Assembly: GCA_022376925.1 (NCBI GenBank)
Contig: JAIOJX010000025.1
Span: forward strand, 141,815,301-141,879,300
Origin: Tragulus kanchil
Lineage: Eukaryota > Chordata > Mammalia > Artiodactyla > Tragulidae
DNA: 64,000 nucleotides
Direction: 5' to 3'
Part shown: positions 35,824-48,899 of the stretch, piece after piece
How positions within the stretch are numbered: the stretch's first letter is position 1
How the letters are laid out: each line of letters opens with the position of its first letter
Made by a program: the position numbers and the translations under genes
The notes under the pieces: generated by a model
The model's input: only the letters and a program-made list of their open reading frames with translations
The model's database searches: none
What the model was told of the DNA's origin: nothing

Positions 35824-36294
35824 CAGTCAGTCTTGAAAATATTCTTAGAGACTGGTTCCTCAGATAATGCTTGGCACCAAATATATTAGTTTAAGTTCCT
35901 TAGAATTCAAACTGATATGGAGATGTGCATTAAGAACTATTACAGGGAGAGGAGGTATTGAGGATTGCCCTTAGCCACAATTCATGGGGTGAGTAAAGAA
36001 ACAGAATTGGACAGAGGGAGGAATTGAACTGTGATATAGTCACAAGGGCTGTAGCTAATTCCATAGGGAGTGAGATGTCTTTTTTGATTGACTGATCTTG
36101 AAGCAAGGTTGTTGCTATCTTCTCACCTGCATTGTGTTTCCAAGAACCATCCTAGTTTTCTAGCATGTAGGCTCCTCTAGAGGATGATTAGAAGCTCTTA
36201 GTTTAAAATTTATGCCTCTAATGGAGCTCAGCTAAGTGGCTATTATCCACTAAACAAGGGGCTGGTAGGTGATGCAGGGCTGAATCCACTAAAC
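35824..36294. other. Unclassified sequence
   Basis: Includes 'ttcaaactgatatggagatgtgcatt', which resembles old LTR sequence, but the match is too weak to call. Confidence 0.35.
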
Positions 36295-36484
36295 CAGGAA
36301 TCCCCAACCACTTGGATCTAATGTGTGATGATCTGAGGTGGAACTGATGTAATATTTATAGAAATAAAGTGCACAATAAGTGTAAGGTACTTGAATCATC
36401 CGCAAACTATCCCCCAACCCCCAGCCCATGGAAAAATTGTCTTCCACAAAACCAGTCCCTCTTGCTAGAATGGTTGGAAACCAT
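36295..36484 (+). mobile_element. Old non-autonomous DNA transposon relic
   Basis: The left end 'aggaatccccaaccac' and right end 'aatggttggaaacc' are rough inverted partners. Inside are 'gtgatgatctgaggtgg' and 'catggaaaaattgtcttccacaaaaccagtccct', typical phrases of a widespread mammalian MER-type element. Family name not certain. It supplies the start of the 143-codon frame at 36369-36800. Confidence 0.55.
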
Positions 36485-38269
36485 CACACTAAGCTCCTTA
36501 AGAGCTTTGATTTCCACCTTCCTTCTCCTTAGTGTTTGCGTGGTTGGTATTGTAATGCTCTCCTTACGGCTACTCTCTTTCTCCCAGGTGACTTTCCATT
36601 TTGCCCATGGCAATAATCACCCAGCAGCCATGGCTCACATGCTCACCCCCTCTTCTCTTGCTCTTGGAAGGCAGAGCACTGCTGCAGCAGATGTAAAACT
36701 ATGCAGACCTGTCCCGGTACAAATTCATGCTGTGCAACTGCAGTTACATTTTCACAATTATAAGCACAAACATATGAAATCACCTCAGGCAATGCTTTGA
36801 CAGCTCCCTGGGGTACTGCTCAATCCTGAAGAACACTATGAAATAGCTTAAAAAAATATGCTTGACTACCCAGCAGCAGAATACACAGACAGAACTAAGC
36901 CAGGCCTCAAGCAAAGTAAATTCCTTCTCCAACTGCTTGACAGTGTTATGAAATGATAATGAAAGTTATGCATAACTAACAAGTTAAAATTCATACCTAT
37001 TGAAATTTCCACTGTAAAAAGTAGTGTTAAATTCATCGTGTAAATCTACATGAACAAAGTCAAGTCGTCTTTTATATGTCTACCTCCCTTTAGCCTTGTA
37101 AAAAAACTTCAGAAGAATATGAGTAGAAATTTTAGTCACGAAATACTATCAAACACCTACTATGTGCTGGGCACTACTGTAGGAATTGGAGGCACAGGAG
37201 TGAAAAGTAGTAAAGTAAGAAAACTCCTGCATCTTGCTGAAGTTGCAGCCCTTTCCACTTACTGTCTCTCAGTTGTTCACTTCTCTCTTCCATCAGTTCC
37301 CCTTTACATATGCCTCTCTGTCACCGATGTGTTGTCCAACTTGCAAAATTCTACTTCAGTTCAAGGATAACCTTCTCTTCTTACTCATTCACCTTCAGTA
37401 GTCATTCCACGTTTTCCCTATTTCTTCTTTTTATTTTCCTCTTTTTCACCACCTCTTGTTTATACTGGGTGTTGAGTTCTCAGTGTGCAGAACAATCATT
37501 TATTCTTTGTATCACAAGCATATTACACAGTGCAATTTGACATATCATGTCTTGAATATGTAAAAGAGATCATAGATGGTGATAGCCTATAAAGAGGAAA
37601 ATACAAACTGATATGCTAATAATTATAGTTGTGTATCAGTTTTGTGTGATAATTTCTCAACAGGAAAAACTTGATCAATCTATAATGTGGATATAAAATA
37701 CATTTAATCTTACTTGTCTCTTTCAGTAAATTGGTAATGATTCTTCTGGTGTACTGACTTGAGGAAAAAATCACAGCTGTGCTCAGGCTCAGAAGGAAGG
37801 GTTGTCATGACCCATTATCTAAGCCTGCCATGAGCTCCTGAGAAACTAGATTGCCATTTCTAATCTCTTTCTCTCTCTGTCTCTTCTTCTTCCTTTCCTT
37901 CTTTCTTGATCATTTGCTCTTTACCATTTTTTGTGGATTACTGTAGTAAAAGAGAAAAAAAAACCCACAATGTTTTTATGATGCAGTGTTCCCTCTTTGA
38001 AAGAATGAAAACAACTCAAATAAAAAAAGAAAAAAATTATGGTACAAAGTTTTAAAAGAAGTGTATCTTATACATCTTAATGGGTATAAAGTCATTCACC
38101 ATCCCCAAGGTTTCCAGTTGTTCTCTTTGGTAATCAGCCTGTTTTTCTACAAGGCCTTGAAGTATCAGAAACTTTTTATCAACTACAGATGACTGGCCAA
38201 TCACAGGTAGATATATATCAAAATTATTTCAGCAGCATTAATCAAAACAGGGGCAAATCTTGGTAGATC
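36485..38269. other. Mostly unique DNA, no gene seen
   Basis: Contains a likely L2 piece (next entry) and otherwise no recognised repeat. Frames 36369-36800 and 37050-37370 lack any recognised domain; both overlap repeat sequence. Confidence 0.45.
37140..37235 (+). mobile_element. L2-like relic
   Basis: 'caaacacctactatgtgctgggcactactgtagg...ggcacagg' follows the classic L2/MIR-type 3' region. Confidence 0.55.
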
Positions 38270-38432
38270 AGTGCAGAAGACCTTGTTTTGATTCCTGGGT
38301 TGGGAAGCTCCCATCAAGAACGAAATGGCAACCAACTCCAGTATTCTTACCTGGAGAATCTCATGTACAGTGGAACCTGGCAGGCTACAATCAATGGGGT
38401 TGCAAGAGTCAGACATGACTTAGCAACTGTAC
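38270..38432 (+). mobile_element. Bov-tA SINE, head-truncated
   Basis: 'ttgattcctgggttgggaag', 'tggcaaccaactccagtattcttacctggag' and 'ggggttgcaagagtcagacatgactt'. The tRNA head is missing or unrecognisable. Confidence 0.88.
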
Positions 38433-38545
38433 CACCAAAGTCATTCGATCAGAATTAACCATGATCTTGAATTGTTTTCCTTCTTTCAAAGAGGTGAAAG
38501 TTTTAACTCTAAAGATAATAGTTTAGGAGCAGATATGATACTCAC

Positions 38546-38745
38546 TGGGCTTCTCGGGTGGTAAAGAACCTTCCTGCCAACGCAGGAGACATAAGTGACA
38601 TGGTTTCAATCCCTGTGTTGGGAAAAAAGGCATGGCAACTCATTCCAGTACTCTTGCCTGAAGAATCCTATGAACAGAGGAGCCTGGTGGGCTATAGCCT
38701 ATTAGGTTGCAGAAAGTTGGATAAGACTGAAGTGACTTAGCACAA
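38546..38745 (+). mobile_element. Bov-tA SINE
   Basis: Starts 'gggcttctcgggtggtaaag', with a B-box-like 'ggtttcaatccc' and the 3' part 'aggttgcagaaagttggataagactgaagtgactt'. Nearly full length. Confidence 0.92.
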
Positions 38746-40966
38746 ATGCATGGTATTCATTCTACAATATTCAGAGGTGCTAGAAATTTAGTTTTTCTAA
38801 GATTGAACTTAATCTTCCAATTAAGCCTTCATTTTGTTAGCTTAACAAAGCTAGAATCAATTCTTATGCTCTGTGATTTTTTAGGATGACTGGGTTTGGC
38901 CCAGTGATTCTTATGAGGTGAATGAAATCAGTTGAGCTTAACACATCTGGGCATTCAATTGGACCAGGCCATCCCAAATGGCTCCCTTATATGGTTCATG
39001 TAACTGTTGGCTAGGAACTCACCTAGAGCTAGGGAATACAGTGCTTCGGTTATACTCCATGTGGCCTCTTCATTTGACTTGGGCTGCTCAGTGAAAGCAG
39101 TCTGAACTTAAACAGACAAGCGCAGAACTGCTGGTCCTGTTAAGACCTGAACTTAGACATCCAGAGCATCACTTTCACTGCATCTTATTGATATAATCTA
39201 TTCACAGGTTTCTAAAAGAGTATGAGTTTCTGGTGCCATCTTTAGAGGTAAACAACCACATATTCTAATAACATTTATTGAAGAGTGATTGTGTTCATAA
39301 AAAATCAAGGTCTATAGCATTTTATTTTTAGAATACATGCTTATTTTCCCACGAGTCATATAATATTGCTTGAATGTATCGCTCTGTGCATTTATACCTA
39401 CTGTATGACAGTGTAAGTGTGTGAAGTCAGATATGAACATATGATTTCTGATTACAAGTTAAGATTTGTAATGTTTCTTACACTCTGGGGGATGTTGATT
39501 AATTTATAACAGAAATATGACCTCACTCTGCTTTCCTCCAATTCAAAACATATTGAATTATTTCCAGTTTTAAAGTATCATGAATAAATTCTTATACATT
39601 GCTTTGGATGAGAGTGTAATTTTATAAGATGAGCCAGGAAAAATGGTTAGCAATATTGATCATATCTAAACAGAAACTGGTCCTGTGACCCAGAATTCTA
39701 CTCCTGAATATACTGAACAGAAACAGCACTTTCTTTTTATCTTCAGAATTTTAAACAGTTAGAAACAAAGTTTCATTTTTGGCTTATGAACTATCAATTT
39801 AAGGAAATCCTAGTAAAAAATACAAGAAGTTTTTTTATAAAGTGTTAAAACACTCCCATAATTGTACATTCTGTTCTCTTTGGAAAATTCACTCCTCTTT
39901 TTTCCCATAGACATGGTATAACTCTCCCTTATGTGAAGGAAAGAAAAGCGATTTAGTCATGGTAATATCAATAATTACAATGATAATTGTAACCATATAT
40001 TACTTGTAAGCTTACAAGTTAGTCTTATATGGTTTCATGGGCGCTGGCAGTGGTCAGAGACTCCTGGATCAAAAACAAAAAGAATTGATTTCTAGTGACA
40101 TTGAGCTTTCTCCTCTTTATGTTTATATTGGCCCTCCTTGGCCTCCACGTCTAATGGGCTGACATGAAAATACCCAGGTATATGTTGTGTGTACCAACGG
40201 TTTGCATGATAGCTGAGGAACCCAAAACTTAGGAAACCCAAATCTTTTATAATGGACCTGAACAAAAACTGCCCAGTCTCTGCTCTAGTGGAAACAACAC
40301 CTTTAGCATACTGGATAGTCAATTAACTTACCAACCACTGCAGTGCGAAACTATACTGACACCCCTAAAAGAAAAGCCCAAATAAACATCAGTGCCATTG
40401 GTCACAATACAGAAAAAAAGGGACTCAGGGAAAATTTTGTACCAGTAGATAAATGATGACTTATTTGCCTTTTTTCTCTGTTCTAATGTTATCAAAATCT
40501 TTGATTAATAAATGTCTTTACTTAGTTATAGCTCCAAATAGTTTATAGGAGCCTATAGAAGAGTTTTGTTATCAATTCCTTTTTCTTTTACTGTTTAATG
40601 AGATTATTTTATTAACTGAATTAACTCATTGATGAAAACCCTGCAAAGTCATACACAGAAATGATAAAGTATCCTTGCAGTGTATGGCAAGCAGTACCCT
40701 GACAAAATAACTGTGTTGATTACAGCAAAATATTGAATAAAATTTCAAGCTTATAAACAAGAACATAAGTATTAACTTAATGTTCTGGAAAGTATATAAA
40801 ATAGAGGTAGGAAACCACTAAATAGGAAATCAGACAATGTTTTTACGCAATGTATCTTGCCACTGAAAAAGTGACTTTGCCTTAGGCATATGACTTTTCT
40901 GATGCTTATACTTTATTTTTCAAAATAGTAGGGGCATGACAATAGGGCCCAATGTTTGGGCTCTGG
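38746..40966. other. Unique or unclassified AT-rich DNA
   Basis: About 2.2 kb without a confident call. 39650-39720 ('gtcctgtgacccagaattctactcctg') looks like a small old L1 piece. The minus frame at 40092-40322 has no recognised domain. Confidence 0.45.
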
Positions 40967-43130
40967 AGTACATTGCTAAAGATAGACTTTGATTCAGTCA
41001 CAACTGTTAATGATTTGGTTAGATAAGCTTCTTCGTCTCATCTTTTTGTTTTATTTTTCATCTGTTGAAGCTGTTTAAACAATGTACTATTGCACATTAT
41101 TAATCTGTTGTATTATGCACTGAAAACTGAAAACAGTGCATGTATTGACAGTGTTATATTTCCTAAATTTACTTTGAAATGCTTGAGTATATGGAATTCA
41201 AGATAAATGGGTATATGGTGACTTTACAATTCTCAGAGCACTTACATGGTAGAATAAACACTTCCAAATTGGTGATTTGTTAATTGAAGCATTTCTGATT
41301 TAGCATCCCTGCCTTTCCTTAGGCTCACTTATTTATTGCTGGCAGGTTGGTGAGAAGGAAGAGTGATGGAAGAGGAGTAGAAGCTGGAATTGCAGGAAGG
41401 ACTTCCTCTAACCATTCTCTTTTTCTTTGTGTTAACCCACTCTAAGAGGCTGGGAATTGGGGTAGTAGCGGAAGCCCAGAATTAAGAAGCAGATGGAGGA
41501 GGGAGTAAAATTAGAGAGGATTAATAACCAATAACAGCCAAAAAGATCTGAAGAAAGGGAAGCTGAAGTTTCTGATAGACAGTATGCAAGGTCCAAGTGT
41601 CTAAGTTTGAAGATCCCTGTTTATTTATAACAGTGGAAGTACTTCCCACGAGTTTGGGAGAGTGATTTTTGGAAGAAGAAAATTTTCCTTTTTCCCCCAC
41701 CAATCCTTACTTTAATAAACACATTTTTTTCTCCTAGTGAAGTAAGAAGCAGGACAGAAAGAATGAAAAACTGTAAAGATGTCATCACAGTGTCTGTTAG
41801 TGAAACTGAAGATGGTGATGCTGGGAACCTTTGCTGAGATCCTTCTTCACCAGGCTGGGACAAGAGTAGAAGAAGGGGCCCTCACCAAGGAAGCTGTTTA
41901 GTGCCCTAGAGTTGGCTGTAGGAGCACTAATCATGAATTTATCCCTAAAAGCAAGAAAAAAAATTTACTGTGTCAGCACCTCTCTTTATTGTAAAGAGTG
42001 GTGATTCATTTATCCACAGTTCATTTTTATGTAGATTCTATCTCCTGAAAGCAAGAAATAGGATTCAATTTAGTACATTGCTAAAGATAGACTTTGATTC
42101 AGTCACAACTGTTAATGATTTGGTTAGATAAGCTTCTTCGTCTCATCTTTTTGTTTTATTTTTCATCTGTTGAAGCTGTTTAAACAATGTACTATTGCAC
42201 ATTATTAATCTGTTGTATTATGCACTGAAAACTGAAAACAGTGCATGTATTGACAGTGTTATATTTCCTAAATTTACTTTGAAATGCTTGAGTATATGGA
42301 ATTCAAGATAAATGGGTATATGGTGACTTTACAATTCTCAGAGCACTTACATGGTAGAATAAACACTTCCAAATTGGTGATTTGTTAATTGAAGCATTTC
42401 TGATTTAGCATCCCTGCCTTTCCTTAGGCTCACTTATTTATTGCTGGCAGGTTGGTGAGAAGGAAGAGTGATGGAAGAGGAGTAGAAGCTGGAATTGCAG
42501 GAAGGACTTCCTCTAACCATTCTCTTTTTCTTTGTGTTAACCCACTCTAAGAGGCTGGGAATTGGGGTAGTAGCGGAAGCCCAGAATTAAGAAGCAGATG
42601 GAGGAGGGAGTAAAATTAGAGAGGATTAATAACCAATAACAGCCAAAAAGATCTGAAGAAAGGGAAGCTGAAGTTTCTGATAGACAGTATGCAAGGTCCA
42701 AGTGTCTAAGTTTGAAGATCCCTGTTTATTTATAACAGTGGAAGTACTTCCCACGAGTTTGGGAGAGTGATTTTTGGAAGAAGAAAATTTTCCTTTTTCC
42801 CCCACCAATCCTTACTTTAATAAACACATTTTTTTCTCCTAGTGAAGTAAGAAGCAGGACAGAAAGAATGAAAAACTGTAAAGATGTCATCACAGTGTCT
42901 GTTAGTGAAACTGAAGATGGTGATGCTGGGAACCTTTGCTGAGATCCTTCTTCACCAGGCTGGGACAAGAGTAGAAGAAGGGGGGCCCTCACCAAGGAAG
43001 CTGTTTAGTGCCCTAGAGTTGGCTGTAGGAGCACTAATCATGAATTTATCCCTAAAAGCAAGAAAAAAAATTTACTGTGTCAGCACCTCTCTTTATTGTA
43101 AAGAGTGGTGATTCATTTATCCACAGTTCA
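40967..43130 (+). repeat. Duplication 12, direct, ~1.06 kb
   Basis: 40967-42023 recurs at 42072-43130 (offset 1105, then 1107 because 'gaaggggccc' has gained two G in copy B). The 48-bp filler at 42024-42071 shows an order of words similar to the true downstream sequence at 43131-43170, with errors. Confidence 0.95.
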
Positions 43131-44916
43131 CTGTGTTCTTCTCTGACATGCTAAATAAGGATACCAAAGGCCCAAATCACTCCCCAGTCTGCTTAGGGGC
43201 TAGCAGTAATGAAGATAGCAGAAGTATCAATAACTACGTGCTTATTCTAGGTCATTGTTTCTATCCAGCTAGACACAATTGATCTCATGGCTGCCTTTGT
43301 GTACTAAACTGCTTGCATTTGGGCTCATCCATCAGTGGTTGGTCACTTTTTGAGATTGGTGAAATAAGGTGAAATTTTGAGATAGTTGAGATGAAATGTG
43401 CCTTTCCTGCTTTGCCAGCCCACTGAAGTGAAACAAAACAGAAATGTAATGGATACCTTCTAGAAACATAACAGTCACTTCCCTCTAAGGTTCTCCAAAA
43501 GACACATGAATTTGAACACAGTGCTAATGTACTCAGTGGTCTTTTCAAACTGTATCCTTCCACACTGAATCTCAATCATAATTTTCCTGGATATAAACTT
43601 CTTAAGGGATGTTGCATACAAAAAAGTTACAAAGATGATTGGGCAAAGCCTAAAACCTACCCTTTTCTCACAGAATATTGTCATGATTGCTGGGTTAATG
43701 GCAAGAAAAAATTGTAGCTGCACAAGAAATATTGGAAATTCTTTGATTTTTTTTCTCTTCTAGATATATGAGTTGGTTCTAAATAGTCTTCAGAAACATT
43801 TGCCCTTGTATAAACAAAAAATATATCAATCTACATCCCTTGTCTCAGTGCTCTGCACATAAGACGTTATTCTGATTCCTTTTTTGTTTGTCACATAATG
43901 GAGGATTCTGTAATGAGATTCACCTAAAGGTTAGTTGGCTCCTGCTGCAAAAACATCACCGCATGGGTCTTGAATCAATCATATAAAGTGCTTAGGAGTA
44001 TCTGTAACTTTGCTGAGCTCACAAGAATAAATGCATGACTCAGTTTTTGCCTGGGTTTTGGTATAGAATTCATTCACAGACTTGCTCTCCTTGGGTAGCA
44101 AGATTGCAAAAGAGTTGGGTAGAGGCCTCCTGTCTAATTTCTAAAGCCTACGAATAGCTACCAAAAGAAGCTATTATTGTGAACAGCTGAATTGATTTAG
44201 TTTAGTTCACAAAAGCTGAGTGTCATGAAGGAAATATGATACCAACAGACATAGTAGATTATCTGTCTGGCCATGTACCTCCCAACATGGAAGATATCTT
44301 ATTAAATTAACCATATTCCAGGAATTTGACTTGAACCTTCTAAGCATAAAACATTTTTTTTCTTTCTTTTTTTCAGAAATGAAAATTGTAAATGATTCTA
44401 AAGGGGCAAAATTATATTGCCCAACTTCAAATAAAATCATATGCTTCATCTTGACAGAATTATAATCCAGTAATTTACAGTAAGAAAAATCAACTGCCCA
44501 GGAGACTAAAATGTTTGAATAATGAGAACAGTACATTTTTTAACCAAAGGAGATCTTCATGGTCAGAACAATTGTAATCAGAAGTTTAAATAGAAATACA
44601 GCAATAGAAGTTAATAGGGTAACCCAATATGAACAATAGTAATACCATAATATACAAAAGGAGCAGAGCATTCATATTTTCAATCCAGATTACTTGTCTA
44701 TTGAAAATACATGAATGAGTACAATGAAATCTCTGGGTTGTTGGATTATCCTTTTGTATGAGACCATGTAACCAACTCCTAGCATAGTATTTCCCTAAAT
44801 CTGTTCAATATCAGTGATTAAATTTTTGATACTTAATTACGATCACTTTGAGGTACAATAATTACTTCAAATTATAATTCCAGATAATAGTTCCATATGG
44901 CCTGATTATTGTGGTA
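43131..44916. other. Unique or unclassified DNA, no gene seen
   Basis: About 1.8 kb with no recognised transposable element. Minus frames 43285-43575, 43475-43723 and 44207-44536 show no known domain and end in arbitrary stops; I do not call them. Confidence 0.45.
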
Positions 44917-45126
44917 GGTGCATGAGTGCTAAGTTGCTTCAGTTGTGTCTGATTCTTTGCAACCCTGGTCTGTAATCCACCAGGCTCCTCTGTGAGATTC
45001 TCCAGGCAAGAATACTGGAGTGGGTCGCCATCCCATCCTCCAGGGGATCTTCCTGACCCAGGGTTCAAACCCAAATCTCTTATGTCACCTGCACTGGCAG
45101 GCATGTTCTATACCACTAGCATCACC
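44917..45126 (-). mobile_element. Bov-tA-type SINE
   Basis: Antisense element: 'gtgctaagttgcttcagttgtgtctgattc', 'aagaatactggagtgggtcgcc', 'cctgacccagggttcaaacc' and a diverged head 'ctggcaggcatgttctataccactagc'. Confidence 0.9.
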
Positions 45127-46574
45127 TTTATTTATAAATGTCTTAGGGAGATGCTTAGGCTAAATTGTTTTATTTTTCTGGTTGCTTATAATTGAACAAA
45201 TAAGTAAACTTGACTGGTTTTATTCCTAAAAACTAGTTTAGTTCCTGTATTTTTCACATTCTTAGGGGGTTCCACGCTATACTACACAGCTAGCAACAAC
45301 ATGTTTTGTTACGCACAAGTAGATGACCAGTTTATGTTCCAATTCAGCCCTTCTCAAGAGCTCAGTTTCTTCATTCTTATGCTTAAAACTTCAATCCATT
45401 TTCTTTTCTTCTTCTTATGGTTTTCCCAGAAACTTTTTGAAGATGAGACAGGCATGTACTACTTGGCACAAAAAATCATATAATTTATAGAATACAAAAA
45501 GAAGAAAGAAAACATATGGTCCTTATTTCCCTTTCTGTGGTTCTTCAGAAACAAATCACAGTAGAATTGAACTCTTCCTTACCATGTTTATTTATGACTT
45601 ATTTAAAATACATTAACTATTTGGGTCACTCCATGGTTTCACAAATCAGTGACACAGAGATTTGATCAGAGCTGGGGCTACGAAATATCAGTGGAGTGTT
45701 CTTATCTTGATCCTCTCGGAAAGCCACAGACAGCTCAGGGTTTACCACTCTCTTGCTTTCAGTCTGCATGCTGCCAAGGATGTTTGTAATGTTTTATTAA
45801 AGTGTAGGATTCTTGTGACTGATAAATCTGCATTAGGATCGAGTCTGAGAGCAGAATTTCCTGACGGGTCTCCTACGGAGTATGTCACAAATGATGGCAG
45901 ACACAGAAATGTTCACAGCAATATGGCAGCTGCCAGAGGGAAGCAAATAATAAGCTCTAAAAATGCCAATTTTATCTTAAAAAGAAATCGGTAATTCTCA
46001 AAGTCTGCCTCACCATAGAGTTTTCATGACAATATGCTGAGGAGTATGGATTCCTGTGCCCTTGAAACCAACTCTTAAAAAGTCTGCTTTAGAAACAAAG
46101 ATATTTAAAACGCCCTTTTGTTTTGGCCTCTACGCTCTAATCAGACAGAAAGCAGCACATTTTGAAGAGCTGGTTTGCTTTTGAACCAATTACCAATATC
46201 AATCCTGTAGGGAACTGACCTTTACAAAGAAATTTTCAAACAACTAATAAAGGTGTCTCATGGTAATCCCTTGCCAGACAGAACCTCAGTAAAGTACAGG
46301 ATGTTTAGAATTTTCATGTCTCACATAAAAGAATATCATAATGCTATGGATGACTCTGTCAACTGGGGCTTATTAATTCTAATCACAACTATATTTTAAA
46401 ATCTTTAAAGCCCAAAGTGACTATAAAAAATGTAACTAGTTTCGTAGACAAATCCCTCATGTTGCAAAGTATTAAGTATTTTGTTCAAATGTTTCAAATT
46501 GTGTATTTTTTCTATGCGACTATCATTTTGATCTCATTTTTTATTTTTAAAGAGACTATACAAAACCACCTTTT
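45127..46574. other. Repeat-free stretch, possible conserved non-coding DNA
   Basis: No repeat recognised over about 1.4 kb. The part 45640-46330 has scattered CpGs (for example at 45840-45880 and 46120-46140) and TAAT-type words, unlike its CpG-poor surroundings. A 110-codon frame at 45662-45994 matches nothing I know. Confidence 0.4.
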
Positions 46575-46885
46575 AAAAATAATTATATGGGGCTTCTCTG
46601 GTAGTCCAGTGGGTAAAGACACCACCTTGCAGTGCAAGGGGTACCGGTTTAATCCCTGGCCTGGGAAGATCCCATGTGCCGTGGAGTGGCTGGACCCATG
46701 TGTCCAATTACCGAGCCAAAGCTCTGGAGCACATTTGCCCAGAGCCTGTGCTCTGCAGCAAGAGAGGCTACTGGAATGGGAGGCCCACAGAGGCCAAAGA
46801 ACAAAGATGGATGAAAATAAATAAATGAAAGACCAATAGAAGTGCCCCCCCTGCCAAAAAAAGAGTTAAAAAAAATAACTATATG
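46575..46885 (+). mobile_element. CHR-like tRNA-Glu SINE with target-site duplication
   Basis: Sense SINE from 46590 ('gggcttctctggtagtccag') with B-box position 'ggtttaatccc' (degenerate), the body 'tgtgtccaattaccgagcc', and an A-rich tail to 46870. Flanked by AAAAATAATTATATG (46575-46589) and AAAAATAACTATATG (46871-46885), one mismatch. The 135-codon frame 46417-46824 is a chimera of flank and SINE. Confidence 0.92.
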
Positions 46886-47084
46886 CATTTCCTTTAGACA
46901 GTGTTCCTAGTTCTAATTAGATTTACTAATGAATCTGTAACAGTCAAAGTTAAAAGCACTGCAGGAAAATCTTCCTTTTATACTTAGATACTATTGTTAT
47001 TTCTGCTCTTCCTAGTCAATAACATATCTTCTTTGCCTTGGTTTCATTTTTGGATAATAGTATAATGCAATTGTGTGTAACATT

Positions 47085-47297
47085 GTAGTCCCTGGAGTCC
47101 AAGTGTCTCACTTTGAACCTGTTTCATCACTTACATTGTATGCCACTTTGAAAAGTTACTGACATATTCAGATGCATAGCTTTTCCAACTATAAGCTGAG
47201 AGTAATAATGATGTGTAGCTTCATGCTGATTATGAGGATTAAATAAATTGGTATGTAAAGCATTCAAGTAATACCTGGCATATAGTAGAAGTAAATT
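47085..47297 (+). mobile_element. MIR SINE relic
   Basis: Sense MIR in order: 'ccctggagtcca', 'tttgaacctg', 'aaaagttactgacat', 'aagctgagagtaataatgatg', 'attatgaggattaaataaattggtatgtaaagc' and 'tacctggcatatagtagaag'. Copy at 48223-48436. Confidence 0.8.
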
Positions 47298-47712
47298 ACC
47301 TGGCATATATCATGCTTTTGAACCAATTACCAATATCAATCCTGTAGGGAACTGACCTTTACAAAGAAATTTTCAAACAACTAATAAAGGTGTCTCATGG
47401 TAATCCCTTGCCAGACAGAACCTCAGTAAAGTACAGGATGTTTAGAATTTTCATGTCTCACATAAAAGAATATCATAATGCTATGGATGACTCTGTCAAC
47501 TGGGGCTTATTAATTCTAATCACAACTATATTTTAAAATCTTTAAAGCCCAAAGTGACTATAAAAAATGTAACTAGTTTCGTAGACAAATCCCTCATGTT
47601 GCAAAGTATTAAGTATTTTGTTCAAATGTTTCAAATTGTGTATTTTTTTCTATGCGACTATCATTTTGATCTCATTTTTTATTTTTAAAGAGACTATACA
47701 AAACCACCTTTT

Positions 47713-48024
47713 AAAAATAATTATATGGGGCTTCTCTGGTAGTCCAGTGGGTAAAGACACCACCTTGCAGTGCAAGGGGTACCGGTTTAATCCCTGGCCT
47801 GGGAAGATCCCATGTGCCGTGGAGTGGCTGGACCCATGTGTCCAATTACCGAGCCAAAGCTCTGGAGCACATTTGCCCAGAGCCTGTGCTCTGCAGCAAG
47901 AGAGGCTACTGGAATGGGAGGCCCACAGAGGCCAAAGAACAAAGATGGATGAAAATAAATAAATGAAAGACCAATAGAAGTGCCCCCCCTGCCAAAAAAA
48001 GAGTTAAAAAAAATAACTATATGC
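47713..48024 (+). mobile_element. CHR-like SINE, copy by duplication
   Basis: Same insertion as 46575-46885, carried by duplication 13. Confidence 0.92.
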
Positions 48025-48437
48025 ATTTCCTTTAGACAGTGTTCCTAGTTCTAATTAGATTTACTAATGAATCTGTAACAGTCAAAGTTAAAAGCACTGC
48101 AGGAAAATCTTCCTTTTATACTTAGATACTATTGTTATTTCTGCTCTTCCTAGTCAATAACATATCTTCTTTGCCTTGGTTTCATTTTTGGATAATAGTA
48201 TAATGCAATTGTGTGTAACATTGTAGTCCCTGGAGTCCAAGTGTCTCACTTTGAACCTGTTTCATCACTTACATTGTATGCCACTTTGAAAAAGTTACTG
48301 ACATATTCAGATGCATAGCTTTTCCAACTATAAGCTGAGAGTAATAATGATGTGTAGCTTCATGCTGATTATGAGGATTAAATAAATTGGTATGTAAAGC
48401 ATTCAAGTAATACCTGGCATATAGTAGAAGTAAATTA

Positions 48438-48899
48438 TTTCCTGGGTCTAGTAATTAATTTTTTTGTCAATACTGAAATATATTTTGCAATTCAAACTGA
48501 AAACAAATTTAGATTTATCATATTTCTATGTGATCATTTTTATCCTTAGCATTACATGTCTGTAAGTACAGAGTGATCTTTTCTACTAATGTATATCTGC
48601 CACCCATTTTTATAGCACCACAGACATTTCCAACACCCCAAAGTACATTGTTTCATAAGAATAAATTCAGCCACTCCACTCTCTGACCTGAACCTAAGTT
48701 CTTTCCGGCCATCTCCTCTATTCCACTGATATCGCTCCTCAGATTCATAATAGAAACAGACTTTGGACTCCTTCTGTACATTTGGTTTCCTCTTTTTTTT
48801 TGCATTCTGGGTGCCAACCTCTACTGCCCTTCTGTTGTGTAATTCTGTGCATAAACCATAGGCAGCTTTCATTGGACTTTCTAAATACTGCTATAGAAA
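48438..48899. other. Unique-looking DNA with a 106-codon minus frame
   Basis: The minus frame 48552-48872 (starts MKAAYGLCTELHNRR, basic run KKKRKP near residue 27) is uninterrupted but matches no family I recognise. No A-tail or target-site duplication marks it as a retrocopy, and no neighbouring exon is visible. Probably chance. Confidence 0.4.

Larger units (their letters stand above)
46176..48437 (+). repeat. Duplication 13, direct, ~1.12 kb
   Basis: 46176-47298 recurs at 47313-48437 (offset 1137 rising to 1139 through two homopolymer differences, a T-run near 46507 and an A-run near 47152). The 14-bp filler 47299-47312 repeats 'cctggcatat'. Confidence 0.95.

Noticed and set aside
36369..36800. 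143-codon open frame, one of the longest in the window
   Set aside because: It begins inside a DNA-transposon relic and continues into unrelated sequence; no domain, no splice context.
45662..45994. 110-codon plus frame as a gene
   Set aside because: No recognised domain; the region is better treated as possible conserved non-coding DNA until a codon-based test is done.
46417..46824. 135-codon plus frame, repeated at 47618-47962
   Set aside because: A chimera of flanking DNA and a CHR-like SINE. The two copies differ only because of one homopolymer base, which argues against selection.
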